From Pseudoalteromonas ruthenica (GTDB taxonomy: Bacteria > Pseudomonadota > Gammaproteobacteria > Enterobacterales > Alteromonadaceae), in assembly GCF_008808095.1 (NCBI RefSeq), contig NZ_CP023396.1, forward strand, positions 868,001 through 932,000: 64,000 nt of DNA. The letters run 5' to 3'. Below the pieces are notes generated by a model. That model was not told where the DNA came from. It saw only the letters and a list, made by a program, of their open reading frames with translations, and searched no databases. Positions 45,153 through 54,465 of the stretch are shown here, piece after piece; the stretch's first letter is position 1, and each line of letters opens with the position of its first letter. The position numbers were made by a program, and so were the translations under genes.

Positions 45153-46169
45153 ATGAGTCCAGCGAGTACACAGGCAGAGAACAAGGTGCCATTCGCACCC
45201 ATTTTGGTCGCTGATATTGGCGGCACTAATGCGCGTTTTGCGCTGATCACCGACTACCTACCCAACGACAACGAGTTTGTCATTAGCCATCGCCATACCT
45301 TTCCTAGCAGCGATTTCAGCACCTTTGAAGATGCGATTAGTGAATACCTAGCGCAATTATCAGAAATCACCATAAGCCGTGCTTGCCTCGCCGTTGCAGG
45401 GCCAGTTAAGGGTGAAGAAGTGATGCTGACTAATCTCGGCTGGCACTTCAACGTCACCCAGCTAAAAGCGCGCTTCGACTTTAGTAATTTACAAGTTATC
45501 AATGACTTCGCAGCGTTTGCCTATGCCGCGCCTTATCTTAATGCCAGCGATAACATTGTTGTTAAACAAGGCCAAGCACAGGCACAGGCTAATATTGCTG
45601 TGTTTGGTCCCGGCACCGGTTTCGGCGCTGCGTGTTTAGTGCGCTCTCAAGGGAATCAAGCGGTGATGAGCTGTGAAGCAGGGCATATTAGTCTTGCCCC
45701 AGTGACAGAGCTGGACCGACAACTTCATAACGTGCTGCGCGATGAGTTGCAGCATGTTTCTGTTGAGAATGTGTTTGCCGGCCCCGGCATAGCAAGGCTG
45801 TATCAGGCCATGGCTAAGGTTGAGGGGGCGCAGGTCAATGAACTCGATGCAGCGCAAATTGCTGCGCTTGCACAAAGTGGCGAGTGTCATATTGCTACCA
45901 AAACACTGAATCACTTCTGTGACTGGATAGGCAGTGTGGCTGGTGATATCGCCTTGAGCTTTGGCGCTCTGGGCGGTGTGTATATTGGCGGTGGTATTTT
46001 GCCGCGCATGCACGAGCGCTTGCTTAATAGTCGCTTTAACGAGCGTTTTATCGCCAAAGGCATGATGTCACAGTACAATAGTCAAATTCCGGTGACCTTG
46101 GTGTGCCAAGAAAATATTCCTTTTATTGGCGCTGCGGCGTGTATCCACCAAGGGCAGAGTAAGGACTAA
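45153..46169 (+). CDS. glk: Glucokinase
   Basis: Phosphorylates glucose from ATP. It has 338 residues and belongs to the bacterial glucokinase group (not ROK): ILVADIGGTNARFALI near the start is the phosphate-1 site, followed by SRACLAVAGPVKGEEVMLTNLGWHF, VINDFAAFAYAAP (with the catalytic Asp), GPGTGFGAACLV, CEAGHISLAP and GGVYIGGGILPR. It has a 200-base leader and is followed after 12 bases by a LacI-family gene. Glucose released by the GH13/GH15 enzymes would enter metabolism here. Confidence 0.95.
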   Translation: MSPASTQAENKVPFAPILVADIGGTNARFALITDYLPNDNEFVISHRHTFPSSDFSTFEDAISEYLAQLSEITISRACLAVAGPVKGEEVMLTNLGWHFNVTQLKARFDFSNLQVINDFAAFAYAAPYLNASDNIVVKQGQAQAQANIAVFGPGTGFGAACLVRSQGNQAVMSCEAGHISLAPVTELDRQLHNVLRDELQHVSVENVFAGPGIARLYQAMAKVEGAQVNELDAAQIAALAQSGECHIATKTLNHFCDWIGSVAGDIALSFGALGGVYIGGGILPRMHERLLNSRFNERFIAKGMMSQYNSQIPVTLVCQENIPFIGAAACIHQGQSKD

Positions 46170-46181
46170 GTTGCGCGGATT

Positions 46182-47222
46182 ATGAAAAAGATAACAATTA
46201 ATAGTGTTGCCAGTTACGCCGGCGTATCCAAAAAAACTGTGTCGCGGGTATTAAATAACGAGCCTAATGTCAGTGATGCGACCCGAGAAAAGGTGCTTAA
46301 AGCCTTTAAAGAGCTGGATTATACGCCGAATCCCATTGCCCGGGGTCTAGCGCGCAATCGCAGCTTTATTATTGGTTGTCTTTACGATAATCCGTCAAAA
46401 AGTTATATCACGCGTTTGCAAAGCGGTGCACTGGCAGCGTGCCATGAGCATGGCTTTAATTTGTTGATCCATCCTTGTGAGTTGCGCGCAGAGGCGTTAC
46501 TTGAAAATATAGAACAGCTGCTGCAAACCTCGCGTCTAGATGGTTTGGTATTGACTCCTCCATTTTCAGATCATGCCGAGTTGGTGGCGTTTTTGCGCAA
46601 AAAAGGCGTGCCATTCGCCCGTGTCGCCTCGGTGAAACTTGATGACGACTCTATTTCTGTGCGCAGTAATGACGAGCAGGGCGCTTTTGAGATCACCGAG
46701 CTATTGATTAATATGGGGCACAAAGATATCGCCTTTATCAAAGGTCACCCCGATCACAGTGCTACCGAGCAGCGCTTTAATGGTTATCGACGAGCGCTCA
46801 AGCAACACGGTATTGAATATCAAGAACGGTTAGTGGAAGAGGGTAACTTCTCCTACCATTCTGGTGCCGACAGTGCACGCACCATTTTACATTTAAACCC
46901 TCGACCTACGGCGGTTTTTGCCTCGAACGATTACATGGCCGCTGCGGCGCTCAAGTTAGCAACGCAAATGAACTTGAAAGTACCGGATGATATTTCCATT
47001 GCGGGTTTCGATAACGCGCCGATAGCCCGTCATATTTGGCCCGGTTTGACGACCATCGCACAACCGGTTGAGGAAATGACGCGTCTTGCGGTTGACCACC
47101 TGATAGAACAAATCAATCATGCCACCGATGAGCAGCAAGAAGGCGAGCAACGTCAACCTCTGCAGCTGACCCTCGAAGCAGAATTGATCACCCGTGAGTC
47201 TACGGCGGCACCAAAAGCCTAA
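46182..47222 (+). CDS. LacI-family regulator linked to glk and the Entner-Doudoroff genes
   Basis: Transcription factor of 346 residues with a clear LacI DNA-binding domain (MKKITINSVASYAGVSKKTVSRVLNNEPNVSDATREKV) and sugar-binding domain (IIGCLYDNPSKSYITRLQSGAL, RLDGLVLTPPFSDH, AVFASNDYMAAAALK, SIAGFDNAPIARHIWPGLTTI). It is co-transcribed with glk. It lies between the single TGACACCGGTGTCA site before glk and the pair before edd, so it is the best candidate to bind them and to repress its own operon. The effector, possibly glucose or an ED intermediate, is unknown. Confidence 0.9.
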   Translation: MKKITINSVASYAGVSKKTVSRVLNNEPNVSDATREKVLKAFKELDYTPNPIARGLARNRSFIIGCLYDNPSKSYITRLQSGALAACHEHGFNLLIHPCELRAEALLENIEQLLQTSRLDGLVLTPPFSDHAELVAFLRKKGVPFARVASVKLDDDSISVRSNDEQGAFEITELLINMGHKDIAFIKGHPDHSATEQRFNGYRRALKQHGIEYQERLVEEGNFSYHSGADSARTILHLNPRPTAVFASNDYMAAAALKLATQMNLKVPDDISIAGFDNAPIARHIWPGLTTIAQPVEEMTRLAVDHLIEQINHATDEQQEGEQRQPLQLTLEAELITRESTAAPKA

Positions 47223-47248
47223 ACAGCACCCAAATCCCAATTGCAACT

Positions 47249-47282
47249 GGCCCATATTCAGCTCGCTGATATGGGCCTTTTT
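47249..47282 (+). terminator. Terminator after the glk-lacI operon
   Basis: GGCCCATAT / ATATGGGCC stem followed by five T. Confidence 0.92.
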
Positions 47283-47401
47283 GTGATCTAACCGACTATA
47301 CTTTGAGTCACATTACACCCTGACTAGCGCTGTTATTTTTTCGTTTTTATTTGGTAAATAACTCGCAACATAGAAATTTTAAACTAAATTTATAGACAGG
47401 G

Positions 47402-47417
47402 TTGACACCGGTGTCAA
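47402..47417. promoter_or_regulatory. Operator-like palindrome 1 before edd
   Basis: TTGACACCGGTGTCAA is a perfect 16-bp palindrome. Its TTGACA may serve as the -35 box, so a bound repressor would block the polymerase. Confidence 0.82.
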
Positions 47418-47435
47418 AGGTGTGAGTTAATAACC

Positions 47436-47451
47436 CTGACACCGGTGTCAG
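47436..47451. promoter_or_regulatory. Operator-like palindrome 2 before edd
   Basis: CTGACACCGGTGTCAG is a perfect 16-bp palindrome with its centre 34 bp from that of palindrome 1. Confidence 0.82.
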
Positions 47452-47482
47452 CTTGGTTGTGAGAGACGAGTTGGCAGCGTAC

Positions 47483-47549
47483 CTTTGAACGGGTAAATCA
47501 AAGCTGCTCAGTACTTCATTGCCTTGGAGTCGGTATTGAAGTACTGAGC
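47483..47549 (+). promoter_or_regulatory. Two hairpins in the edd leader, the second terminator-like
   Basis: A small stem CTTTGA / TCAAAG (47483-47503) is followed by a perfect 13-bp stem GCTCAGTACTTCA / TGAAGTACTGAGC (47506-47549) with an 18-base loop and then CTTTTAT. It is 33 bases before the edd start and may act as an attenuator or mRNA stabiliser. Confidence 0.6.
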
Positions 47550-47582
47550 CTTTTATCCACCAACGGCAAGAAGAGCAGAATT

Positions 47583-49445
47583 ATGTTGCATCCGCGTATT
47601 AAAGAAGTCACCGAACGAGTTATAGAGCGCAGCAAGGCGACACGCCAAGCGTATCTAGCTCGTATGAACGAAGCCAAATCTCAAGAGCGCGTTCGAGCCG
47701 GTATCGGGTGTGGCAATTTGGCCCACGTGATGGCGGCCTGTAGCAGCGACGATAAAGCCCGCTTAAGTGGCGACGAAAAACCAAACCTCGCTGTCATTAA
47801 CGCCTACAATGACATGCTTTCCGCGCATGTACCTTATAAAGAATACCCTGACCTTATTAAACAAGTAGCGAAAAAGTTTGATGCCACTGCGCAAGTCGCT
47901 GGTGGCGTACCTGCGATGTGTGATGGTGTCACCCAAGGCCGTGATGGCATGGACCTTTCGTTATTCTCCCGTGATGTTATCGCTATGTCCACGGCAGTGG
48001 CATTGTCTCATGATGTATTTGATGGCGTGTTTTGCCTCGGGGTGTGCGACAAAATCGTCCCAGGCTTAGTGATTGGTGCCTTATCATTCGGCCATTTACC
48101 GGTTTACTTTTTACCTGCAGGGCCGATGCCTTCAGGCATTCCAAATAAAGAAAAAGCCCGTATTCGTCAAAAATTCGCGCAAGGATTAGTGAGTCGTGAA
48201 GAGCTCCTTAAGGCCGAGAGTGAGTCTTATCATAGTGCCGGTACATGTACCTTCTATGGCACCGCAAACTCCAACCAAATGCTAATGGAAATCATGGGCT
48301 TACATTTACCTGGAAGTTCTTTCATTAATCCTTATACAGAGTTACGCGATGGCCTCACTGCCAATGCAGTAGAAACCATGCTTAAGCAACTCGTAGAGAG
48401 TAAAGACGCAGTGCCCATGGCCGAGGTGATGAGCGAGAAAACCATCATTAATGGTCTAGTTGGTCTACTGGCGACGGGTGGTTCAACCAACCATGCCATT
48501 CACCTTGTGGCTATTGCCAAGGCTGCAGGGGTGGAATTGACGTGGAAAGACATGTCTGACCTATCTGAAATCGTGCCACTGTTGACGCGTATTTACCCCA
48601 ACGGCCATGCCGATGTGAACCATTTCCAAGCCGCAGGCGGCATGGGCTTTTTAATGAAGCAACTACGTGATAAAGGCCTGTTGCATAACGATGTAAAAAC
48701 CATTCTTGGAGAAGGGCTCGACCCTTACACCACTGAGCCTCGCTTAGATAAAGATAGTAACCTGATCGTTTCTGACGCCAGCGGCCCAAGCAAAGTGAAG
48801 TGGGTGCCATGCCCTGACAATTCACATGATGAGGACGTGTTACGTCCAGCGGATAATCCTTTCCATCGTAGCGGTGGTTTACAGTTATTAAGCGGTAATT
48901 TAGGTAAAGCAGTCATTAAAGTGTCTGCGGTCCAAGAGCAGCACCAAGTAGTGAGTGCGCCAGCCAAGGTGTTCTCAGATCAGGCCGAGCTTCAAGCCGC
49001 CTTTGGTCGTGGTGAACTGAACCAAGACTTTATCGCAGTTATCAAAGAGCAAGGTCCAAAAGCCAAAGGTATGCCGGAGCTACATAAGCTGACACCCGTT
49101 ATGGCCAGCCTGCAAGACCAAGGTTATAAAGTGGCGATTGTCACTGACGGGCGCATGTCTGGTGCCTCAGGCAAAGTGCCTGCGGCGATTCACTTGGCGC
49201 CCGAGGCAGTTGAAGGTGGCCTAATCGCAAAAATTCGCGAAGGCGATTTAATTACCTTAGATGCGCCAAGCGGCGAGCTAAAAGTACACGTCAGCGATGA
49301 AGAGCTTGCCCAGCGTGAAGTGGAGCTGGTGCACACAGGGCCAACCTTTGGCACCGGTCGTGAGCTTTTCGCTGGTTTTAGAAATATTGTCAGCAGTGCA
49401 GATTTAGGCGCGAGCGCCTTTGCGCCAGCTTACGAACAACAATAA
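47583..49445 (+). CDS. edd: Phosphogluconate dehydratase
   Basis: First Entner-Doudoroff enzyme, which turns 6-phosphogluconate into KDPG. It has 620 residues of the IlvD/Edd iron-sulfur dehydratase family. Family stretches are AVINAYNDMLSAHVPYKEYPDLIK, GGVPAMCDGVTQGRDGMDLSLFSRDVIAMSTAVALSHD, CLGVCDKIVPGL, AGTCTFYGTANSNQM and TDGRMSGASGKVPAAIH. The Cys residues in GVPAMCDG and AGTCTFYG are the cluster ligands. It heads edd-eda-gap and has two operator-like palindromes and a hairpin leader. No HexR-type gene is nearby. Confidence 0.97.
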   Translation: MLHPRIKEVTERVIERSKATRQAYLARMNEAKSQERVRAGIGCGNLAHVMAACSSDDKARLSGDEKPNLAVINAYNDMLSAHVPYKEYPDLIKQVAKKFDATAQVAGGVPAMCDGVTQGRDGMDLSLFSRDVIAMSTAVALSHDVFDGVFCLGVCDKIVPGLVIGALSFGHLPVYFLPAGPMPSGIPNKEKARIRQKFAQGLVSREELLKAESESYHSAGTCTFYGTANSNQMLMEIMGLHLPGSSFINPYTELRDGLTANAVETMLKQLVESKDAVPMAEVMSEKTIINGLVGLLATGGSTNHAIHLVAIAKAAGVELTWKDMSDLSEIVPLLTRIYPNGHADVNHFQAAGGMGFLMKQLRDKGLLHNDVKTILGEGLDPYTTEPRLDKDSNLIVSDASGPSKVKWVPCPDNSHDEDVLRPADNPFHRSGGLQLLSGNLGKAVIKVSAVQEQHQVVSAPAKVFSDQAELQAAFGRGELNQDFIAVIKEQGPKAKGMPELHKLTPVMASLQDQGYKVAIVTDGRMSGASGKVPAAIHLAPEAVEGGLIAKIREGDLITLDAPSGELKVHVSDEELAQREVELVHTGPTFGTGRELFAGFRNIVSSADLGASAFAPAYEQQ

Positions 49446-49469
49446 TTGCGCTGGGAATGAGGACAAACT

Positions 49470-50090
49470 ATGTCAATTGAACAGATTTTAACATCGGCAC
49501 CGGTCGTGCCAGTGGTTGTTATCGACCGCTTAGAAGATGCCGAGCCGCTAGCGAAAGCTTTATATAACGGCGGTCTTAAAGCACTGGAGATCACCTTGCG
49601 TACTCCCGTTGCTGCAGAAGCAGTGAAGGTGATGAAACAAGCCGTTCCTGATGCGTATGTAGGCACCGGTACGGTGATTGATAAAGCCACATTTGATGCC
49701 TCTATTGCAGCCGGAGCTGACTTTATGGTTAGCCCCGGTGTTAACGACCAACTGCTAGAGCTTGCTAGCCAGTGCGATACCCCTTTCTTGCCCGGAGCGG
49801 CCACGCCAAGCGAAGTAATGAGGCTCGCTGAGCGTGGCTTCTCTTTTTTGAAGTTTTTCCCTGCCCAGGCAGCAGGAGGCCCAGCGATGCTTAAGTCTAT
49901 TGGTGGGCCATTACCTGGAGTGAAGTTTTGCCCTACAGGTGGCATTAGTTTAGATACCGCACCCCAGTATTTGGCCCTTAACAACGTAGTCTGTGTGGGC
50001 GGAACTTGGATGCTAGATAAAACACTTATTGAAAAACAGGACTGGCACGCAATTGAGCAGCTCGCACGTCAAGCCAGCCAACTGAAATAG
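49470..50090 (+). CDS. eda: KDPG aldolase
   Basis: Splits 2-keto-3-deoxy-6-phosphogluconate to pyruvate and glyceraldehyde 3-phosphate. It has 206 residues. The Schiff-base Lys lies in [14 protein letters not shown], the catalytic Glu in [12 protein letters not shown], and the phosphate site in CPTGGIS. GAGGA precedes the ATG. It follows edd by 24 bases and precedes gap by 16 bases, so all three share one transcript. Confidence 0.97.
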   Translation: MSIEQILTSAPVVPVVVIDRLEDAEPLAKALYNGGLKALEITLRTPVAAEAVKVMKQAVPDAYVGTGTVIDKATFDASIAAGADFMVSPGVNDQLLELASQCDTPFLPGAATPSEVMRLAERGFSFLKFFPAQAAGGPAMLKSIGGPLPGVKFCPTGGISLDTAPQYLALNNVVCVGGTWMLDKTLIEKQDWHAIEQLARQASQLK

Positions 50091-50106
50091 TCGAGGGGAG
50101 AGTAAG

Positions 50107-51111
50107 ATGATTAAAGTTGCTATTAACGGATATGGCCGTATTGGTCGCAACACTTTGCGTGCACTGTACGAGTCTGGTTTAAATACTGATATTCAAATTG
50201 TTGCCATTAATGACTTGGCACCGGCGAACGTCAATGCGCACCTAACACAGTTCGATTCCGTGCACGGCCAATTTTCGCAAAAAGTAACCTTGCAAGATGA
50301 TGTGATGGTGATTGGCAGTGATGAAATTAAGCTGGTACAAGAGCGTGACCCAGCGAACTTGCCGTGGGCAGAGCTGGGCGTCGATATTGTCCTTGAGTGC
50401 ACAGGCTTATTTACCAAACGTGAAGGCGCCGCTAAGCACATTGAGGCGGGTGCCAAGAAGGTGATTGTCTCAGCACCAGGTACAGATATGGACGCCACCG
50501 TCGTTCATGGTGTTAACGATGATGTTCTCGATGCCAGCAGCACCATTATTTCTAATGCCTCTTGCACCACTAACTGTTTAGCACCCGTGGCCAAAGCACT
50601 CAATGACAGCATCGGTATAGAGCAAGGCAGCATGACGACGATTCATGCTTACACCAATGACCAAAATTTATCTGATGTATATCACCCCGACCTTTACCGT
50701 GCCCGTAGCGCCACGCAGTCGATGATCCCTACCAAAACTGGCGCTGCTAAGGCCGTTGGTTTGGTACTTCCAGAGCTGGCAGGCAAACTTGATGGCATGG
50801 CGGTACGAGTACCGACCATCAACGTGTCTTTGGTCGATTTGACCTTTGTTGCCAAACGCGACACCAGTGCGAGCGAAGTCAATGAAATCGTCAAAGCCGC
50901 AGCCCAAGGTGCGATGAGCCAAGTGCTTGATTATAACGAGCTACCGCTGGTTTCCATCGATTTTAATCATAATCCTGCATCATCAGTGTTTGATTCAACG
51001 CAAACCAAGGTCGATGGTAAATTGGTTAAAGTAATGGCTTGGTACGACAACGAATGGGGATTCTCAAATCGGATGTTAGACCAAGTGAAAAACTTAGCAC
51101 AGTTTTTATAG
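50107..51111 (+). CDS. gap: Glyceraldehyde-3-phosphate dehydrogenase, type I
   Basis: Oxidises glyceraldehyde 3-phosphate from the KDPG aldolase step. It has 334 residues. The dinucleotide motif is NGYGRIGR, the catalytic Cys153 lies in SNASCTTNC, and WYDNEWGF is at the C-terminus. The adenine-ribose loop reads AINDL, the NAD-type Asp pattern. Strong AGGGGAG precedes the ATG. It is part of edd-eda-gap and differs clearly from the second GAPDH at 53452, which belongs to the arsenic cassette. A terminator follows. Confidence 0.95.
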   Translation: MIKVAINGYGRIGRNTLRALYESGLNTDIQIVAINDLAPANVNAHLTQFDSVHGQFSQKVTLQDDVMVIGSDEIKLVQERDPANLPWAELGVDIVLECTGLFTKREGAAKHIEAGAKKVIVSAPGTDMDATVVHGVNDDVLDASSTIISNASCTTNCLAPVAKALNDSIGIEQGSMTTIHAYTNDQNLSDVYHPDLYRARSATQSMIPTKTGAAKAVGLVLPELAGKLDGMAVRVPTINVSLVDLTFVAKRDTSASEVNEIVKAAAQGAMSQVLDYNELPLVSIDFNHNPASSVFDSTQTKVDGKLVKVMAWYDNEWGFSNRMLDQVKNLAQFL

Positions 51112-51130
51112 TTCCATTGTTGTTAAGTGA

Positions 51131-51153
51131 AGCCGCCTAGAGCGGCTTTTTTT
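51131..51153 (+). terminator. Terminator after gap
   Basis: AGCCGC / GCGGCT stem with a five-base loop, followed by seven T. Confidence 0.9.
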
Positions 51154-51224
51154 ATGCTTGGCATTTTGACTTGTAGTTGAAGCCAACTATGCTCTTAACT
51201 ACGCCAACTCTATAAATCAATACA

Positions 51225-53018
51225 TTGAAATTACAACGTTTTGCAACCTGGCTTTTGGGCTCAGCTGTCCTCATTATTGGCTCCTTAATTGCCGCCACAA
51301 CTTATGTCTACTTTAGTTTGCACACCTTAACTGACGTGCAGCGTCAGGTGCAGCAATATCAGTATTCTGTAGACCGATTAGTGATATTAAAAAACGAGCT
51401 GCTACTGAATCGCGACGAAGCCAGCGTGCAGGCACTGCATCGGCAAATAGACAGTCATATTGCCGCGCAATTAAGTAATCCTTTTAATGCCCAAACGCAT
51501 GCCCAATCTGCACTTATCACTGAAACTCAGCAGGCCCTAGAGGAATACATAGCACACCTTAATACCTTGGTGAGTTTGTTAACGCGTATGGGACTCAATG
51601 AGGATAAAGGTCTACGCCAGCACTTTCGTGCCCAAGCACATAAACTGCAAGAGTTAGCCGAAGAGCAGAACAACCTCATTCTAAACAACGAAGTATTAGA
51701 GCTAAGAAGGCGTGAAAAGGATTACTTAATGCGCTTTGATGACCAGAACCTAGCGCAGCATCGCCAGCATTATGACGCTATACTCACCCTTATAGAGCGC
51801 CAGCAACTAGGCAATAGTGCGTCTCGTATACTTAAAAGTTATGGGCAAAACTTTGCAGAAGTGGTGGCGCTGTTTAACCGCATTGGTGTGCATGGTGATG
51901 AGGGAATAAGGCAGACGTTAAGGCAGCAGGAAAGCCGCATCGAGGACTTACTGCAGCGACTCGATATTCAATATACGCAAACACAAATCGATGATGCGTT
52001 GCTTGCGATTACGGCCACCTTGGTAGTTGTGGTTCTTGTTGCCGTGGTGCTGTTAGCGTTCTTGCAGCTTCTGAGTATGCGCGTCAATGATTCACTCACG
52101 CGCTTACACCGGCAAATCAGGCAAGTCATGGACGAAGAGGACTTCTCCTCACGCACTGGCCTAGATGGGCGTGATGAAATAGGGCGGTTGGGTCAGGATA
52201 TCGATCAACTCTTTGCCTTTATTGAAGAACTTCTTGAACGCTTAGCGAACGCACAAAATAAGCTGGTAGAGGAGGCTAAGCTCGCCAGTTTAGGCAGTAT
52301 GGTCAGTGGCTTTGCCCATGAACTTAATACGCCAATTGGCGTTGCCATTACTAGCCAGTCATTGTTGAAAGATCAATTTTCCTTACTGAAAACAGATTTT
52401 TCCACCGGAAAGTTGAAAAAACACACTCTCAGCGCACTTATTGATAACGCCGAGCAATCGTTAGCGCTGTTGGAAAATAACCTCAATCGCAGCGCCAGTT
52501 TGATTGATACATTTAAAATGATGGCGGCACAAAACCAGTATGACAAAGAAGGCCTATTTAACGTGCGCACAACTGTGAGTCATATCATGACTAGTTTGCA
52601 GTCTGAGTTTGATTCGGCTGTGGCTATCTACCACATTGATATTGATGAGCAGCTTGAGATAATTTCTTCACCCGCAGCGCTGACCCATATTATAACCTGC
52701 TGTGTGCGCAATTGCTTGATGCATGGTAAGACAAGCGGGCGCACGCTGGAAGTCGGTATCAGAGTGAAAGTGCAAAATAGCGCGTTGCACGTGTTTATAG
52801 AAGACAATGGGCCCGGCATTGAGGAGTCGTTATTGAGCAAAGCATTTGAGCCTTTCATTACCACCAAGCGTCATGAAGGTAGCACAGGGTTGGGTTTGGC
52901 GATTGTCTACAACCTAGTCCGTAGTAATTTAGATGGCCAAATCACCTTGCACAACCTACCACAACGAGGTTTAAGCGTGCATGTAACCTTCACGCCTAAG
53001 TCTATCCAGCGCGGATAG
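51225..53018 (+). CDS. Orphan membrane sensor histidine kinase
   Basis: A 597-residue kinase. TM1 is about 9-30. A helical extracytoplasmic sensor of about 225 residues follows, then TM2 at about 257-280, a HAMP linker, a coiled stretch (ELLERLANAQNKLVEEAKLASLG) and the H-box GFAHELNTPIGVA with His365. The ATPase domain shows EDNGPGIEESLL and STGLGLAIV. The N-box (CVRNCLMHG) lacks the usual second Asn pattern. The start is TTG at 51225 without an evident ribosome-binding site. No response regulator is adjacent, so the partner and signal are unknown. It stands between gap and arsR. Confidence 0.85.
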   Translation: MKLQRFATWLLGSAVLIIGSLIAATTYVYFSLHTLTDVQRQVQQYQYSVDRLVILKNELLLNRDEASVQALHRQIDSHIAAQLSNPFNAQTHAQSALITETQQALEEYIAHLNTLVSLLTRMGLNEDKGLRQHFRAQAHKLQELAEEQNNLILNNEVLELRRREKDYLMRFDDQNLAQHRQHYDAILTLIERQQLGNSASRILKSYGQNFAEVVALFNRIGVHGDEGIRQTLRQQESRIEDLLQRLDIQYTQTQIDDALLAITATLVVVVLVAVVLLAFLQLLSMRVNDSLTRLHRQIRQVMDEEDFSSRTGLDGRDEIGRLGQDIDQLFAFIEELLERLANAQNKLVEEAKLASLGSMVSGFAHELNTPIGVAITSQSLLKDQFSLLKTDFSTGKLKKHTLSALIDNAEQSLALLENNLNRSASLIDTFKMMAAQNQYDKEGLFNVRTTVSHIMTSLQSEFDSAVAIYHIDIDEQLEIISSPAALTHIITCCVRNCLMHGKTSGRTLEVGIRVKVQNSALHVFIEDNGPGIEESLLSKAFEPFITTKRHEGSTGLGLAIVYNLVRSNLDGQITLHNLPQRGLSVHVTFTPKSIQRG

Positions 53019-53034
53019 CTTATATGTAACTTTC

Positions 53035-53103
53035 CGTATATACGTTATTGCATATATCCAACCTTAAGGGTAAGCTAGGTATATTCGATATTTCGTATAT
53101 ATA
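53035..53103. promoter_or_regulatory. Candidate ArsR operator/promoter region
   Basis: A stretch of AT-rich inverted elements: the palindrome CGTATATACG (53035-53044), CCTTAAGG (53062-53069), and TATTCGATATTTCGTATATA just before arsR. The last overlaps a TATATA -10-like box. This is consistent with autorepression by ArsR, but no exact operator is proven. Confidence 0.45.
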
Positions 53104-53107
53104 GTCT

Positions 53108-53440
53108 ATGGCTGTACTTTTTTTTAAAGCGCTCAGTGATGATACCCGTCTACAGACGTGTTTACTTATTGCCGAGCAAAAAGAGCTGTGTGTGTGCGAG
53201 TTGGTTTGCGCCTTGGCACTGAGCCAGCCGAAAATATCTCGCCATTTGGCGCTGCTAAAAGAGGCGGGAGTGTTGGCGACACGCCGAGACCGTCAATGGG
53301 TGTATTATCGTATCGACACCAGCCAACCCCAGTGGCGGCAGCAGATTATAGCCACCACGCTAAATAACCAAGCAGAATTAATAGAAGATGCACTGGCGCG
53401 ATTACAGGCAATGGATAATCGCCCTTCGTGCTGCGATTGA
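53108..53440 (+). CDS. arsR: ArsR-family arsenic-responsive repressor
   Basis: Winged-helix repressor of 110 residues. [64 protein letters not shown] contains the CxC arsenite site (ELCVCEL) and the recognition helix. A C-terminal CC pair (SCCD) may add a ligand. Arsenite binding would release the DNA and switch on the following genes. No Shine-Dalgarno lies before the ATG at 53108, and the TATATA box ends only a few bases earlier, so the transcript may be leaderless. It is 11 bases before the GAPDH gene. Confidence 0.9.
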   Translation: MAVLFFKALSDDTRLQTCLLIAEQKELCVCELVCALALSQPKISRHLALLKEAGVLATRRDRQWVYYRIDTSQPQWRQQIIATTLNNQAELIEDALARLQAMDNRPSCCD

Positions 53441-53451
53441 TGGAGAAAACC

Positions 53452-54456
53452 ATGACATTGAAAGTAGGCGTTAATGGCTTTGGCCGCATGGGACGGTTGG
53501 TGTTGCGCGCAGCGTATGACTGGCCGGAAATAGAGTTTGTTCATATCAACGACCCCGCAGGTGATGCTGCTACGCTCGCGCACTTATTGGAATTTGATTC
53601 GGTGCACGGACGTTGGCAATACCCAGTTAGCGCTGATGATGAGGCTCTGTGCATCAATGAGCAGCGTATCCAATGCAGCGCCAATAAAGCCATTGGCGAT
53701 ACCGACTGGTCGCAGTGTGATATTGTTATTGAAGCGTCCGGGAAGATGAAAAGTACTGAATTGCTGCGCCAGTATCTCGCTCAAGGGGTGCGTAAAGTCG
53801 TGGTCACCGCTCCGGTTAAAGAACAAGGCGTCCTGAATGTGGTGATGGGCGTTAATGATGCGCTGTATTGCCCAGATAGCCATGATATTGTCACTGCGGC
53901 TTCATGCACCACCAATTGCCTCGCGCCGGTGGTTAAAGTGCTGCAGGATAAAATTGGTATTAAGCATGGCTCCATGACTACCATCCACGATATCACCAAT
54001 ACGCAAACGATTTTGGATGCCCCTCATAAGGACTTACGTCGAGCGCGCGCCTGTGGTATGAGCCTGATCCCAACCACCACCGGCTCGGCCACAGCCATCA
54101 CCCATATCTTTCCTGAACTTAAAGGCAAGCTCAACGGTCACGCAGTGCGAGTGCCCCTAGCGAATGCATCGATCACCGACTGTGTGTTTGAGCTTAACCG
54201 TGAAACCACAGAACAAGAGTTAAATGCCTGGTTTAAAGAGGCAGCTCAGGGCGAGCTCAAGGGCATCCTGGGTTATGAAGAAAAGCCGCTGGTATCAATA
54301 GACTACCGCACCGATCCGCGTTCAAGCATCGTTGATGCCCTGTCGACCATGGTGGTCAATGGCACCCAGGCGAAGTTGTACTTGTGGTATGACAACGAGT
54401 GGGGTTATGCCAATCGCACCGCCGAGCTGATGCGCAAAGTCGGCAATAGCCTGTAG
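53452..54456 (+). CDS. GAPDH of the organoarsenical (ArsJ) pathway
   Basis: Glyceraldehyde-3-phosphate dehydrogenase paralog of 334 residues. With arsenate in place of phosphate it is known to make the unstable 1-arseno-3-phosphoglycerate, which ArsJ exports. It has NGFGRMGR, Cys152 in TAASCTTNC, and [10 protein letters not shown]. The open frame starts at 53428, but GGAG before the ATG at 53452 and [15 protein letters not shown] set the start. Its neighbours arsR and arsJ, rather than fold alone, give the function. It is clearly different from the central gap at 50107. Confidence 0.92.
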   Translation: MTLKVGVNGFGRMGRLVLRAAYDWPEIEFVHINDPAGDAATLAHLLEFDSVHGRWQYPVSADDEALCINEQRIQCSANKAIGDTDWSQCDIVIEASGKMKSTELLRQYLAQGVRKVVVTAPVKEQGVLNVVMGVNDALYCPDSHDIVTAASCTTNCLAPVVKVLQDKIGIKHGSMTTIHDITNTQTILDAPHKDLRRARACGMSLIPTTTGSATAITHIFPELKGKLNGHAVRVPLANASITDCVFELNRETTEQELNAWFKEAAQGELKGILGYEEKPLVSIDYRTDPRSSIVDALSTMVVNGTQAKLYLWYDNEWGYANRTAELMRKVGNSL

Positions 54457-54465
54457 GGACCCGCT

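Noticed and set aside
47402..47451. The repeated ACACCGGTGT boxes as ends of a mobile element
   Set aside because: The copies are perfect dyads near promoters, have no transposase between them and recur upstream of glk. They are operators rather than element ends.
49430..49984. Antisense frame of 184 codons within eda
   Set aside because: KDPG aldolase motifs are intact on the plus strand, so this frame is a by-product.
45153..51111. HexR control of the glk/edd region
   Set aside because: Both regulators present have LacI-type DNA-binding domains, not RpiR/HexR type, and the palindrome has a central CG as in LacI-family operators.
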